64,000 nucleotides of DNA from Streptomyces pristinaespiralis (lineage in GTDB: Bacteria > Actinomycetota > Actinomycetes > Streptomycetales > Streptomycetaceae): contig NZ_CP011340.1 in the NCBI RefSeq assembly GCF_001278075.1, forward strand, positions 5,515,501 through 5,579,500. Reading direction: 5' to 3'. Positions 51,395 to 60,394 of this stretch are shown piece by piece; position 1 is the stretch's first letter, and each line of letters opens with the position of its first letter. The notes beneath the pieces are model-generated. The model searched no databases. It saw only the letters and a list, made by a program, of their open reading frames with translations, and was not told the DNA's origin. Made by a program: the position numbers and the translations under genes.

Positions 51395-54300
51395 GTGGCG
51401 GCGGCACCAGCAGCGCAAGGGTGGGCACGGCGGTTGTCCGGGTACGCATGGCGGTACCGGCTCAACGTCGTGCTCGCTCTCGGCTCGTCGCTGGGCGGCA
51501 TGGCCGTCATGGCGCTCGTACCGTTGATCATCAAGGTCGTCATCGACGATGTGATCACGGCGCAGACACGCTCGCTGAACACCTGGACCGGGCTGCTGAT
51601 CGCCGCCGCCCTCGCCGTCTACGTCATGACGTACATCCGGCGCTACTACGGCGGGCGGCTCGCCCTCGATGTGCAGCACGACCTGCGCACCGACATGTAC
51701 GGGACGATCACCCGCCTCGACGGGCGGCGGCAGGACGAGCTGTCCACCGGGCAGGTCGTCGGCCGGGCCACCAGTGACCTGCAGCTGATCCAGGGGCTGC
51801 TCTTCATGCTCCCGATGACCATCGGGAACTTCGTGCTGTTCGGCATCTCCCTCGTCGTCATGGCGTGGCTGTCGCTCCCGCTGACCCTGATCGCGCTCGC
51901 CGTCGCCCCCGCCCTGTGGTTCATCGCCAAGCGCAGCCGTACCCGGCTGCACCCGGCCACCTGGTACGCGCAGAGCCAGGCGGCGGCCGTCGCAGGAGTG
52001 GTCGACGGGGCCGTCAGCGGTGTGCGCGTCGTCAAGGGCTTCGGGCAGGAGGAGCAGGAGACGCAGAAGCTGCGGGAGGTGAGCAGGAAGCTCTTCGCGG
52101 GGCGGATGCGCACCATCCGGCTGAACTCGAAGTACACGCCCGCGCTGCAGTCCGTCCCGGCCCTCGGGCAGGTCGCCATGCTGGCGCTGGGCGGCTGGCT
52201 GGCCACGAAGGGCGACATCACGCTCGGTACGTTCGTCGCCTTCTCCGCGTACCTCGCGCAGCTCGTGGGCCCGGTGCGGATGCTGGCCATGGTGCTGACC
52301 GTCGCCCAGCAGGCCAGGGCCGGTGTGGAGCGGGTCTTCGACCTGATCGACACGCGGCCCGGCATCAAGGACGGAACGAAGGAGCTGCCGGCCGACGCCC
52401 CGGCCACCGTCGAGTTCGACGACGTGAGCTTCGAGTACGCGGAGGGCAAGCCGGTCCTCGACGGGTTCTCGCTGGAGATCGCCGCCGGCGAGACCGTGGC
52501 CGTCGTCGGCTCGTCAGGCAGTGGCAAGTCCACCGTCTCGCTGCTGCTTCCCCGCTTCTACGACGCCACCCGCGGCGCCGTACTGGTCGGCGGCCACGAT
52601 GTACGGGAGCTGACGTTCGACTCGCTTCGGGCGGCCATCGGCCTCGTACCGGAGGACAGCTTCCTCTTCTCGGACACCGTCCGGGCCAACATCGCGTACG
52701 GGCACCCGGAAGCCACCCAGGAGGAGATCGAGAACGCGGCCCGCGCCGCCCAGGCGGACGGTTTCATCGCCGAGCTCCCCGAGGGCTACGACACCAAGGT
52801 CGGCGAGCACGGCCTCACCCTCTCCGGCGGCCAGCGCCAGCGCATCGCGCTCGCCCGCGCCATCCTCACGGACCCCCGGCTGCTGCTCCTCGACGACGCC
52901 ACCTCGGCCGTCGACGCCCGCGTCGAGCACGAGATCCACGAAGCGCTCAAGCACGTCATGGCGGGGCGTACGACGCTGCTGATCGCCCACCGCCGTTCCA
53001 CGCTGAACCTCGCCGACCGCATCGCCGTGCTCGACGGCGGCCGGCTCGCCGACATCGGCACGCACCAGGAGCTGGAGCAGCGCTGCGCGCTGTACCGGCG
53101 GCTGCTGACCGACCCGGACGAGCTGGGCGGCGTCTCGCCCGGCCACATCGTCCGGCAGCCGGCCTTGGAACCGGACGAGGACCGCACCGTACGCGACGAG
53201 CTCGACGCCGAGTTCGACGTGGAGCGCGGCATCACGCCGCGGCTGTGGGTGCGGGACGAGAACGCGGAGGAGGCGAAGGAGGAGCCGGGCGCGACACCCG
53301 AGCTGCTGGCCCAGGTGGAGGCGCTGCCGCCGGCCACCGACACCCCCGACATCGACGAGGAGCGCGCCACCCGCCCGGAGCCCTCGGGCGCGGCCGCCGG
53401 CGAGGGCGGCAGGCTGCGGGGCGTGCTGAGCGGGTTCGGGCTGCCGCTGCTGGTCAGCCTCGGTCTGGTCGCCGTCGACGCCGGCATGGGCCTGCTGCTG
53501 CCGATACTGATCCGGCACGGCATCGACGAGGGAGTCGAGCAGGTGGCGCTCGGCGCCGTGTGGGCGGCCTCGCTGCTCGCGCTGGCGACCGTGCTGGTCC
53601 AGTGGGCGGCGCAGATCGGCGAGACCCGGATGACGGGCCGCACCGGTGAGCGGGTGCTCTACTCGCTCCGTCTGAAGATCTTCGCGCAGCTCCAGCGCCT
53701 CGGTCTCGACTACTACGAGCGTGAGCTCACCGGCCGCATCATGACGCGGATGACGACGGACGTGGACGCGCTGTCCACGTTTCTCCAGACGGGCCTGGTC
53801 ACCGCGTTCGTCTCGGTCGTCACCTTCTTCGGCATCATGGTCGCCCTCGTCGTCATCGACGTGGAACTCGCCCTGGTCGTCTTCGCGACGCTGCCGGTCC
53901 TGATCGTCGGCACGTACTTCTTCCGCAAGCAGAGCGTCAAGGCGTACGAACTGGCCCGCGAACGCATCAGCGTCGTCAACGCCGACCTCCAGGAGTCCGT
54001 CGCCGGACTGCGGATCGTGCAGGCGTTCCGCCGGGAGCGCACCGGCCGGGAAGCCTTCGCGGCCCGCAGCGACAGCTACCGCCAGGCCCGGGTCCGCGGC
54101 CAGTGGCTGATCTCGATCTACTTCCCGTTCGTGCAGCTGCTGTCGTCGGTGGCCACCGCCGCCGTCCTGATCGTGGGCGCCGGCCGGATCGAGGCGGGCA
54201 CCCTCACTACGGGTGCGCTGGTCGCCTACCTGCTCTACATCGACCTGTTCTTCGCGCCGGTGCAGCAGCTCTCGCAGGTCTTCGACGGCTACCAGCAGGC

Positions 54301-55156
54301 GGCGGTCTCGCTGCGCCGTGTGCAGGAGCTGCTGCGTGAGCCTGCCTCGACCGTCGTGCCGTCCGAGCCGCACCCGGTGCGGGCGCTGCGCGGCGACATC
54401 GGCTTCGAGGACGTGTCGTTCGCCTACGGGGACGACGAGGAGGCGCTCACCGGCGTCGATCTGCGTATCCCGGCCGGGCAGACCGTCGCCTTCGTGGGCG
54501 AGACGGGCGCCGGCAAGTCGACGCTGGTCAAGCTCGTGGCACGCTTCTACGACCCCACGGGCGGCCGGGTCACCGTCGACGGCAAGGACGTGCGCGAGCT
54601 GGACCTGACCGCGTACCGGCACCGCCTCGGCGTCGTCCCGCAGGAGGCGTACCTCTTCTCCGGCACCGTCCGTGACGCCATCGCCTACGGCCGCCCCGGC
54701 GCGAGCGACGCCGAGGTGGAGGCGGCCGCGCGTGCGGTCGGCGCGCACGACATGATCGCCACCCTCGACGGCGGCTACCTGCACGAGGTCTCCGAGCGGG
54801 GCCGCAACCTCTCCGCGGGGCAGCGTCAGCTGATCGCGCTCGCCCGCGCCGAACTCGTCGACCCGGACGTGCTGTTGCTCGACGAGGCGACGGCCGCGCT
54901 CGACCTGGCGACGGAGGCGCAGGTGAACCAGGCGACGGACCGGCTGACCGGCCGGCGCACGACCCTCGTCGTCGCCCACCGGCTGACCACCGCCGCCCGC
55001 GCGGACCGCGTGGTCGTGATGGACCACGGCCGGGTCGCGGAGGACGGCACCCACGACGAACTGCTCGCCCTGGACGGCCGCTACGCCGCCCTGTGGCGCA
55101 CGTTCGTCGGCGAGGGCACGGAGGACATAGGGGAGGACGAGCCCGCGACGGTGTGA
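51395..55156 (+). CDS. Fused two-half ABC exporter (TMD-NBD-TMD-NBD)
   Basis: Export-type ABC transporter of 1253 aa with both halves in one chain. Half 1: six helices (residues 20 to about 310), Walker A GSSGSGKST at 372, signature LSGGQ at 476-480, Walker B with Asp500 followed by Asp501 instead of the catalytic Glu. Half 2: six helices (about 680-985), Walker A GETGAGKST at 1035, signature LSAGQ at 1139, Walker B Asp1163-Glu1164. The site using NBD1 Walker motifs is therefore degenerate, and only one ATP site looks fully catalytic. The acidic linker (about 570-670) is long. GTG 51395 follows GGGGAGG. The substrate is unknown; multidrug or lipid export is likely. Confidence 0.92.
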   Translation: MAAAPAAQGWARRLSGYAWRYRLNVVLALGSSLGGMAVMALVPLIIKVVIDDVITAQTRSLNTWTGLLIAAALAVYVMTYIRRYYGGRLALDVQHDLRTDMYGTITRLDGRRQDELSTGQVVGRATSDLQLIQGLLFMLPMTIGNFVLFGISLVVMAWLSLPLTLIALAVAPALWFIAKRSRTRLHPATWYAQSQAAAVAGVVDGAVSGVRVVKGFGQEEQETQKLREVSRKLFAGRMRTIRLNSKYTPALQSVPALGQVAMLALGGWLATKGDITLGTFVAFSAYLAQLVGPVRMLAMVLTVAQQARAGVERVFDLIDTRPGIKDGTKELPADAPATVEFDDVSFEYAEGKPVLDGFSLEIAAGETVAVVGSSGSGKSTVSLLLPRFYDATRGAVLVGGHDVRELTFDSLRAAIGLVPEDSFLFSDTVRANIAYGHPEATQEEIENAARAAQADGFIAELPEGYDTKVGEHGLTLSGGQRQRIALARAILTDPRLLLLDDATSAVDARVEHEIHEALKHVMAGRTTLLIAHRRSTLNLADRIAVLDGGRLADIGTHQELEQRCALYRRLLTDPDELGGVSPGHIVRQPALEPDEDRTVRDELDAEFDVERGITPRLWVRDENAEEAKEEPGATPELLAQVEALPPATDTPDIDEERATRPEPSGAAAGEGGRLRGVLSGFGLPLLVSLGLVAVDAGMGLLLPILIRHGIDEGVEQVALGAVWAASLLALATVLVQWAAQIGETRMTGRTGERVLYSLRLKIFAQLQRLGLDYYERELTGRIMTRMTTDVDALSTFLQTGLVTAFVSVVTFFGIMVALVVIDVELALVVFATLPVLIVGTYFFRKQSVKAYELARERISVVNADLQESVAGLRIVQAFRRERTGREAFAARSDSYRQARVRGQWLISIYFPFVQLLSSVATAAVLIVGAGRIEAGTLTTGALVAYLLYIDLFFAPVQQLSQVFDGYQQAAVSLRRVQELLREPASTVVPSEPHPVRALRGDIGFEDVSFAYGDDEEALTGVDLRIPAGQTVAFVGETGAGKSTLVKLVARFYDPTGGRVTVDGKDVRELDLTAYRHRLGVVPQEAYLFSGTVRDAIAYGRPGASDAEVEAAARAVGAHDMIATLDGGYLHEVSERGRNLSAGQRQLIALARAELVDPDVLLLDEATAALDLATEAQVNQATDRLTGRRTTLVVAHRLTTAARADRVVVMDHGRVAEDGTHDELLALDGRYAALWRTFVGEGTEDIGEDEPATV

Positions 55157-55341
55157 CGCCGGCGCCGGCCGGCCGGGCCCCGCCGGCGGCGCCGCACCGC
55201 CGGCCGCCCGTGGACCCCGCCGACGGCGCCACACGTAGGCCGCCCGCCGGTAGCAGCCCGTAGCGGCCTGTAACGGGCGCAACCGATCCACGATGCCGCG
55301 CGTCGTACGCAAGTACGGAGCAGTGGCAGTGGGGAGCAAAC

Positions 55342-55755
55342 GTGTTCGGTCGGGCGGGGATCAGAGGCAGGGGACGGCCGGGCCGCGTCGTGGGGCGGGT
55401 GCTCGCCGTGGTCACGGCGGTCACGGCTCTCACCGTCGCCGCGCCGGGCGTCCAGCAGGCCGACGCGGCGGCGCCCTGCCCGGGCCGGCTGGCCAAGACC
55501 GTCACCTTCCCGACCGGCGAACTGCGCGTCTACGAACGCGGCGACTACGCCTGCGCCGTCACCCTCGCCAAGCGCCCCGGCGCCCGGCGGTCCATGTCGG
55601 TCTCCCTCCAGCCGCGGGGCGGACGCGCGGCCACGGACAGCGGGAGGTTCACCCGGCAGGCCGGGCCCGTCACCGTGCACGCCCTCAACCGCTGTGTACG
55701 CGCCACCGGTTCGGTCTCCGGGACCTCGCGTTCCACCGGGTGGATTCTGTGCTGA
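55342..55755 (+). CDS. Small secreted protein with four cysteines
   Basis: Secreted protein of 137 aa. The signal peptide (VVGRVLAVVTAVTALTVAAPG) probably ends at ADAAA near residue 44. The mature part is about 93 residues with four cysteines, likely two disulphides, and ends in GWILC. GTG 55342 follows GGGGAGC. It lies 102 bp upstream of a secreted S37 peptidase gene, in the same direction. Proteins of this build are seen in other streptomycetes but have no known role; a binding partner, inhibitor or envelope factor are all conceivable. Confidence 0.7.
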   Translation: MFGRAGIRGRGRPGRVVGRVLAVVTAVTALTVAAPGVQQADAAAPCPGRLAKTVTFPTGELRVYERGDYACAVTLAKRPGARRSMSVSLQPRGGRAATDSGRFTRQAGPVTVHALNRCVRATGSVSGTSRSTGWILC

Positions 55756-55857
55756 TGCGCCGGTAAGGCTCAACCGGGTCTGGCGGGGCCTGTGTTGCCA
55801 CCGCTAGGTTCACCCGCGACCGCTTGATCTCAAGGGGAGATCTCCAGGGGAGGGTGA

Positions 55858-57291
55858 ATGCGCAAGGCGCTCAGATGGCTGCTGTCGCTCGTGGTGCTCA
55901 TAGGCACCGTGAGCGCGGCCGGCGTGACGGCGGGTGCGGCCACCGCCGCAGAGCCGGCGACCGGCACGGACATCAAGGACCGGATTCTGTCGGTCCCGGG
56001 AATGAGTCTCATCGAGGAGAAGCCGTACCCGGGTTACCGTTTCTTCGTCCTCAACTACACGCAGCCGGTCGACCACCGGCACCCGTGGCGCGGCACGTTC
56101 AAGCAGCGGATCACCTTGCTGCACAAGGACACCAGCCGCCCCACCGTCTTCTTCACCTCCGGCTACAACGTCTCCACCACGCCGCGCCGCAGCGAGCCGA
56201 CGGCCATCATCGACGGTAACCAGGTCTCCCTGGAGTACCGCTACTTCACGCCGTCGCGCCCCGCGCCCGCCGACTGGTCCAAGCTGGACATCTGGCAGGC
56301 CGCGAGCGACCAGCACCGGGTCTTCAAGGCGCTGAAGAAGATCTACGACAAGAACTGGCTCTCGACGGGCGGCTCCAAGGGCGGCATGACCGCCACCTAC
56401 TACGAGCGCCACTACCCGAACGACATGGACGGCGTCGTCGCGTACGTCGCGCCCAACGACGTCGTGAACAACGAGGACCGGGCGTACGACCGGTTCCTCG
56501 AGAACGTCGGCACCGAGGAGTGCCGCGACAAGCTGAACGCGGTCCAGCGCGAGGCCCTGGTGCGCCGGGAGCCGCTCGAGGCGATGTACGCGAAGTACGC
56601 GGCGGACGGCGGCTACACGTTCGACACCGTCGGCAGCCTGGACAAGGCGTACGAGGCCGTCGTCCTCGACTTCGTGTGGGCGTTCTGGCAGTACAGCCAC
56701 GTGTCCGACTGCGAGGCGATCCCGGCCGCGGCCACCGCGTCCGACCAGGAGATCTTCGACACCGTCGACGCCATCTCCGGTTTCTCGTTCTACGCCGACC
56801 AGGTGCTCGCCACCTACACGCCGTACTACTACCAGGCGGGCACCGAGCTCGGTTCGCCCGACATCACGCAGCCCCACCTGGACGGCCTCAGCCGCTACGG
56901 CTACCAGCCGCCGCGGAACTTCGTGCCGCGCGACATCTCCATGCGCTTCAAGCCGTGGGTGATGAAGGACGTCGACACCTGGGTGCGGCACAACGCCGAC
57001 CGGATGATGTTCGTCTACGGCGAGAACGACCCGTGGGGCGCCGAGCCGTTCCGGGTCGGCAAGGGCACCCGCGACAGTCACGTTTACACCGCGCCGGGCG
57101 CCAACCACGGTGCGAACGTCGCCGGTCTGGTGGCGGACGAGCGGGCGGAGGCCACAGCCGCGATCCTGCGCTGGGCGGGCGTCGCACCGGCCGCGGTCCA
57201 GGAGGACCCGGCGAAGGCCAGGCCGCTGGCCAAGGCCGACGCGAAGCTCGACAAGCGCGACCTCGAGCGCGAGCCGATGCTGCGCCCGTGA
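55858..57291 (+). CDS. Secreted S37-family (PS-10) tripeptidyl aminopeptidase
   Basis: Secreted serine exopeptidase of 477 aa, MEROPS family S37 (PS-10). The signal peptide ends near TAAEPA (about residue 33). The alpha/beta-hydrolase nucleophile is Ser173 in TGGSKGGMTATY; the acid is probably in VYGENDPWGAEP and the His is in APGANHGANV. It removes tripeptides from the N-termini of proteins, as shown for the Streptomyces enzyme family. The ATG at 55858 follows an AGGGGAGGG stretch. A strong terminator follows. It is probably nutritional or takes part in processing of secreted proproteins. Confidence 0.9.
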   Translation: MRKALRWLLSLVVLIGTVSAAGVTAGAATAAEPATGTDIKDRILSVPGMSLIEEKPYPGYRFFVLNYTQPVDHRHPWRGTFKQRITLLHKDTSRPTVFFTSGYNVSTTPRRSEPTAIIDGNQVSLEYRYFTPSRPAPADWSKLDIWQAASDQHRVFKALKKIYDKNWLSTGGSKGGMTATYYERHYPNDMDGVVAYVAPNDVVNNEDRAYDRFLENVGTEECRDKLNAVQREALVRREPLEAMYAKYAADGGYTFDTVGSLDKAYEAVVLDFVWAFWQYSHVSDCEAIPAAATASDQEIFDTVDAISGFSFYADQVLATYTPYYYQAGTELGSPDITQPHLDGLSRYGYQPPRNFVPRDISMRFKPWVMKDVDTWVRHNADRMMFVYGENDPWGAEPFRVGKGTRDSHVYTAPGANHGANVAGLVADERAEATAAILRWAGVAPAAVQEDPAKARPLAKADAKLDKRDLEREPMLRP

Positions 57292-57306
57292 CCGGGAGCG
57301 GCACGG

Positions 57307-57346
57307 GGGCCGTGCCCGCAGCCTTCACCGGCTGCGGGCACGGCCC
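57307..57346. terminator. Bidirectional terminator between the S37 peptidase and GH3 genes
   Basis: A perfect 17-bp stem (57307-57323 with 57330-57346) closes over a six-base loop between convergent genes. Confidence 0.92.
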
Positions 57347-57365
57347 CTTCCCGTGCGGTCCGCGG

Positions 57366-59192
57366 CTACGGGTACGACAGCCCGTGGCCGACCGGGAACA
57401 GCACCTGTGACGGGTCGTCGGCCCGTTGCACCGGCACCGGAAGACGGCCCCGTGGGTCGGCGTGGCCCGCGATCACCCGTACCGCGGCCCGCATTTCGAC
57501 ATCGGTCCACGAGTAGGCCGCCAGGGCGGCCGCGACCCCGTCGAGCCTGGCGATGTCGTACGGATTGCGGATGGCGAGCGCGACCACGGGCACACCGGTC
57601 GCCACCAGCCGGGCCACGAGCGTGCGCTGGGAGCTGGTCGCGGAGACGTTGTACGTGCCGACGACGACCACGTCCTTGCCCTGCGCCGCGGCGACCGCCT
57701 CCGTGATCTTCGCGCTGCTGGGGGCGGTACCGGTCGACAGGGCCGTGGCCGTGAAGCCCACCTCGCCGAAGGCGGCGGCGAGTACGGCCGTCGGCGGCCC
57801 CGTGGTGCCGCTGGGCGACGCCGGATCGGCGCCGACGACCAGGACCTCGCGGTGACTGCGGCGGCTGAGCGGCAGCAGCCCGTCCGGGTTGGTGAGCAGG
57901 GTGGTGGTCCGCTCGGCGATCCGGTCGGCGGCGGCGAGATGCGCCGGGGTGCCCACCCTGCGCCCCACCTCCCGCTGGGGGACGAACGGGTCGCGGAAGA
58001 GGCCGAGCTTCTCCTTGAGCAGGAAGATCCGCAGGATCGATTCGTCGAGCCTGTCCTCCGTGATCTCGCCGCTCCTGACCGCGTCCAGCACGCCGTTCCA
58101 GGCGACCGCCAGGTCCGGCGGGTTGAGCAGCTGGTCCACGCCGGCGAGCAGGGCGAGCACCGGCACCCTGTGGTCGCCGTACTTCTCCCGTACGCCCTCC
58201 ATGTTGAGTGCGTCCGTGACCACCACGCCGTCGTAGCCCAGCTCCTCGCGGAGGATGCCGGTGAGGATGGGCCGGGACAGCGTCGCCGGGTCGTTGCTGG
58301 CGTCCAGCGCCGGGAACTGGATGTGCGCCGTCATGATCGAGTCGATGCCGGCGGCGATGGCGGCCCTGAACGGCGGTGCGTCGATCTCCTCCCACTCCTG
58401 GCGGGTGTGGGTGATCACCGGGATGCCGGTGTGGCTGTCGACGGTGGTGTCGCCGTGTCCGGGGAAGTGCTTCGACGTCGCCGCGATGCCCGCGCTCTGG
58501 TAGCCCTTGACCTGCGCGGCGACCATCCGGGCGACCGCGGCCGGATCGGCGCCGAAGGACCGCACGCCGATGACCGGGTTGGCGGGGTTGATGTTCACAT
58601 CGGCGACGGGGGCGTAGTTCTGGACGATGCCCATCGCGGCGAGCTCGCCGCCCGCGATCTGCGCCGCCCTGCGGGCGGCGGACGCGGATCCGCCGGCGCC
58701 GAGGGCCATCGCCCCCGGCATCAGCGTCGCCGGCTTGCCGACGCGGGCGACGATGCCGTGCTCCTGGTCGGTCGAGATGAGCAGCGGTACCGGGTTCCGC
58801 TGGTCGAGCGCGGCCCGCTGGATGCCGTTGGACAGGCCGGCGATCTGCTCCGGATCACGGGTGTTGTGCGCCCACGCGAAGTAGATGATCCCGCCGACGT
58901 GGTACTCGGCGATGAGCTCGGCGGCGTTGCGCACGCCCATCTCTTCGAGGTTGAGGTCGATGTCGGCCTGGTCGGGGTCGGTGGCGGAGTGCCCGTAGAC
59001 CCGCATCACGAAGAGCTGGCCGACCTTCTCCTCGATGCTCATCCTCGAGATGAGCCGCTTGAGCCGGTCCTTGGTGCCGCTGGAAACGGCCGTGGGTGCC
59101 GCGAGGGCGGGTAGCGCGGTCGTGGCGACGGCGCCCGCGGCGACGGCGGTCGCGGTGAGAAGAGTGCGTCTGGAGAGGTTCCGGTCGTGCAC
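57366..59192 (-). CDS. Secreted GH3 beta-N-acetylhexosaminidase (NagZ-like)
   Basis: Glycoside hydrolase of 608 aa. The twin-arginine signal RNLSRRTLLTATAV directs Tat export, with cleavage near ALA-APT at about residue 31. The GH3 barrel has KHFPGHGDTTVDSHTG, the NagZ-type loop whose Asp-His pair acts as acid/base, and the nucleophile Asp in VVVTDALNMEGV. A C-terminal alpha/beta domain (about residues 400-608) is also present, which short NagZ proteins lack. It should remove N-acetylglucosamine from cell-wall or chitin fragments. GTG 59192 follows AAGGAG. A LysR gene lies 182 bp upstream on the same strand, but a direct regulatory link is not evident. Confidence 0.9.
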   Translation of the reverse strand: MHDRNLSRRTLLTATAVAAGAVATTALPALAAPTAVSSGTKDRLKRLISRMSIEEKVGQLFVMRVYGHSATDPDQADIDLNLEEMGVRNAAELIAEYHVGGIIYFAWAHNTRDPEQIAGLSNGIQRAALDQRNPVPLLISTDQEHGIVARVGKPATLMPGAMALGAGGSASAARRAAQIAGGELAAMGIVQNYAPVADVNINPANPVIGVRSFGADPAAVARMVAAQVKGYQSAGIAATSKHFPGHGDTTVDSHTGIPVITHTRQEWEEIDAPPFRAAIAAGIDSIMTAHIQFPALDASNDPATLSRPILTGILREELGYDGVVVTDALNMEGVREKYGDHRVPVLALLAGVDQLLNPPDLAVAWNGVLDAVRSGEITEDRLDESILRIFLLKEKLGLFRDPFVPQREVGRRVGTPAHLAAADRIAERTTTLLTNPDGLLPLSRRSHREVLVVGADPASPSGTTGPPTAVLAAAFGEVGFTATALSTGTAPSSAKITEAVAAAQGKDVVVVGTYNVSATSSQRTLVARLVATGVPVVALAIRNPYDIARLDGVAAALAAYSWTDVEMRAAVRVIAGHADPRGRLPVPVQRADDPSQVLFPVGHGLSYP

Positions 59193-59374
59193 TGGTGCTC
59201 CTTCCGGCCTTGCTCGACATGCTCGACATGGGTGTTGCACAAGGGGAGTTGAAGGAAACTGCCAAGGTGACACGGATACCCGGAAACTAACTGCCAGGTC
59301 AAGGCCCCGCGCACAACCGTCACCGGACCGGCGGCGACGGCCCGCGCCGGCGCCACCCGCCCCGGCGGGCGCCG

Positions 59375-60283
59375 TCAGCGCGCGGAGACCTCCAGCCACA
59401 GCTTCTGCAGTGTCCGCACCGTCTCGGTGATCGCGGGCCGTCTCGCCGCCCCCGTGCGCCACAGGGCGTGCAGTCGTCGCGTCGGCACCGGCGCCAGCCG
59501 TACGGCCACGACCTCGGGCGGCAGCACCCCACGGCCGAGCCGGGGCACCAGCGCGATGCCGAGCCCGGCGGCCACCAGGGCCACCTGCGTGTGGTTCTCC
59601 TCGGCCTGATGGGCGATCAGCGGCTCGCACCCGGCCGCCCGCAAGGTCCGCAGCAGCCAGTCGTGGCAGACCGTGCCGGGCGGCTGGGTGATCCAGCGCT
59701 CGTCCTTGAGGTCCTCGCGCCGCACGGAGTCGGCGGCGGCCAGGGCGTGGCCGGCCGGGACCAGCACGTCGCACATGTCGTCGCCGATGACCGCCTGCTC
59801 GACGCCCTGCGGGGTCGGCAGCGGGGCGATGTCCCAGTCGTGCGCCACGGCCAGGTCGATCGCGCCGCGGGCGACTAGATCGACGGACAGGTGCGGGTCC
59901 ACCTCGTGAAGACGGGCGTCCAGATCGGGATGGCGGCGGGCGAGGTCGGCGAGGACGTACGGCATCAGTCCGCGGGAGGCGCTGGCGAAACAGGCGATCG
60001 AGAGCCGCCCGGCCGGCTCGCCGCGACGCTCCTCGAGGCGCACCTCGGCCTCCTCGACCAGGGAGAGCAACTGCTGCGCCGTCGATGCGAGTTGCCTGGC
60101 CTCGTCGGTCAGCCGGACGCCCCTGCCCTCGCGCTCGAGGAGCGTGGTGCGGGTCTCCCGCTCCAGTTTGGCGATCTGCTGGGAGACCGCGGACGGCGTG
60201 TAGCCGAGCGCGGCCGCCGCGGCGCCCACTGTGCCGTGGACGGAGACGGCGTGCAGCGCGCGCAGCCGGCCGAGGTCGAGCAT
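59375..60283 (-). CDS. LysR-family transcriptional regulator
   Basis: Regulator of 302 aa. The winged helix-turn-helix at the N-terminus reads LDLGRLRALHAVSVHGTVGAAAAALGYTPSAVSQQIAKLE in sequence, then a linker helix and a periplasmic-binding-like effector domain (about residues 90-295) with family motifs such as GRLSIACFASASRGLMPYVL. The gene faces an EamA transporter gene across 111 bp that contains a perfect palindrome, so it most likely regulates that gene and itself. The inducer is unknown. Confidence 0.92.
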   Translation of the reverse strand: MLDLGRLRALHAVSVHGTVGAAAAALGYTPSAVSQQIAKLERETRTTLLEREGRGVRLTDEARQLASTAQQLLSLVEEAEVRLEERRGEPAGRLSIACFASASRGLMPYVLADLARRHPDLDARLHEVDPHLSVDLVARGAIDLAVAHDWDIAPLPTPQGVEQAVIGDDMCDVLVPAGHALAAADSVRREDLKDERWITQPPGTVCHDWLLRTLRAAGCEPLIAHQAEENHTQVALVAAGLGIALVPRLGRGVLPPEVVAVRLAPVPTRRLHALWRTGAARRPAITETVRTLQKLWLEVSAR

Positions 60284-60329
60284 GGTCTCTCCCCGCTCAC
60301 GTTCTCATCGACGGCAATCATCAGCAGTG

Positions 60330-60347
60330 CTTCATCCAACCATGAAG
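60330..60347. promoter_or_regulatory. LysR-type operator palindrome
   Basis: CTTCATCCAACCATGAAG is a perfect inverted repeat of six-base arms around six bases, located between the divergent LysR and EamA genes. It is a good candidate for the regulator's recognition site, though it is slightly longer than the classic T-N11-A box. Confidence 0.7.
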
Positions 60348-60394
60348 AAATCCGCGCTGGTGCTACATGGTCCTGTGGCGGGATGCTCCGTGTC

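Noticed and set aside
52514..55339. Open frame of over 900 codons on the minus strand across the ABC exporter
   Set aside because: It is entirely antisense to the ABC exporter, which has complete Walker and signature motifs. It shows no motif of its own and has Arg/Gly/Ala-rich composition.
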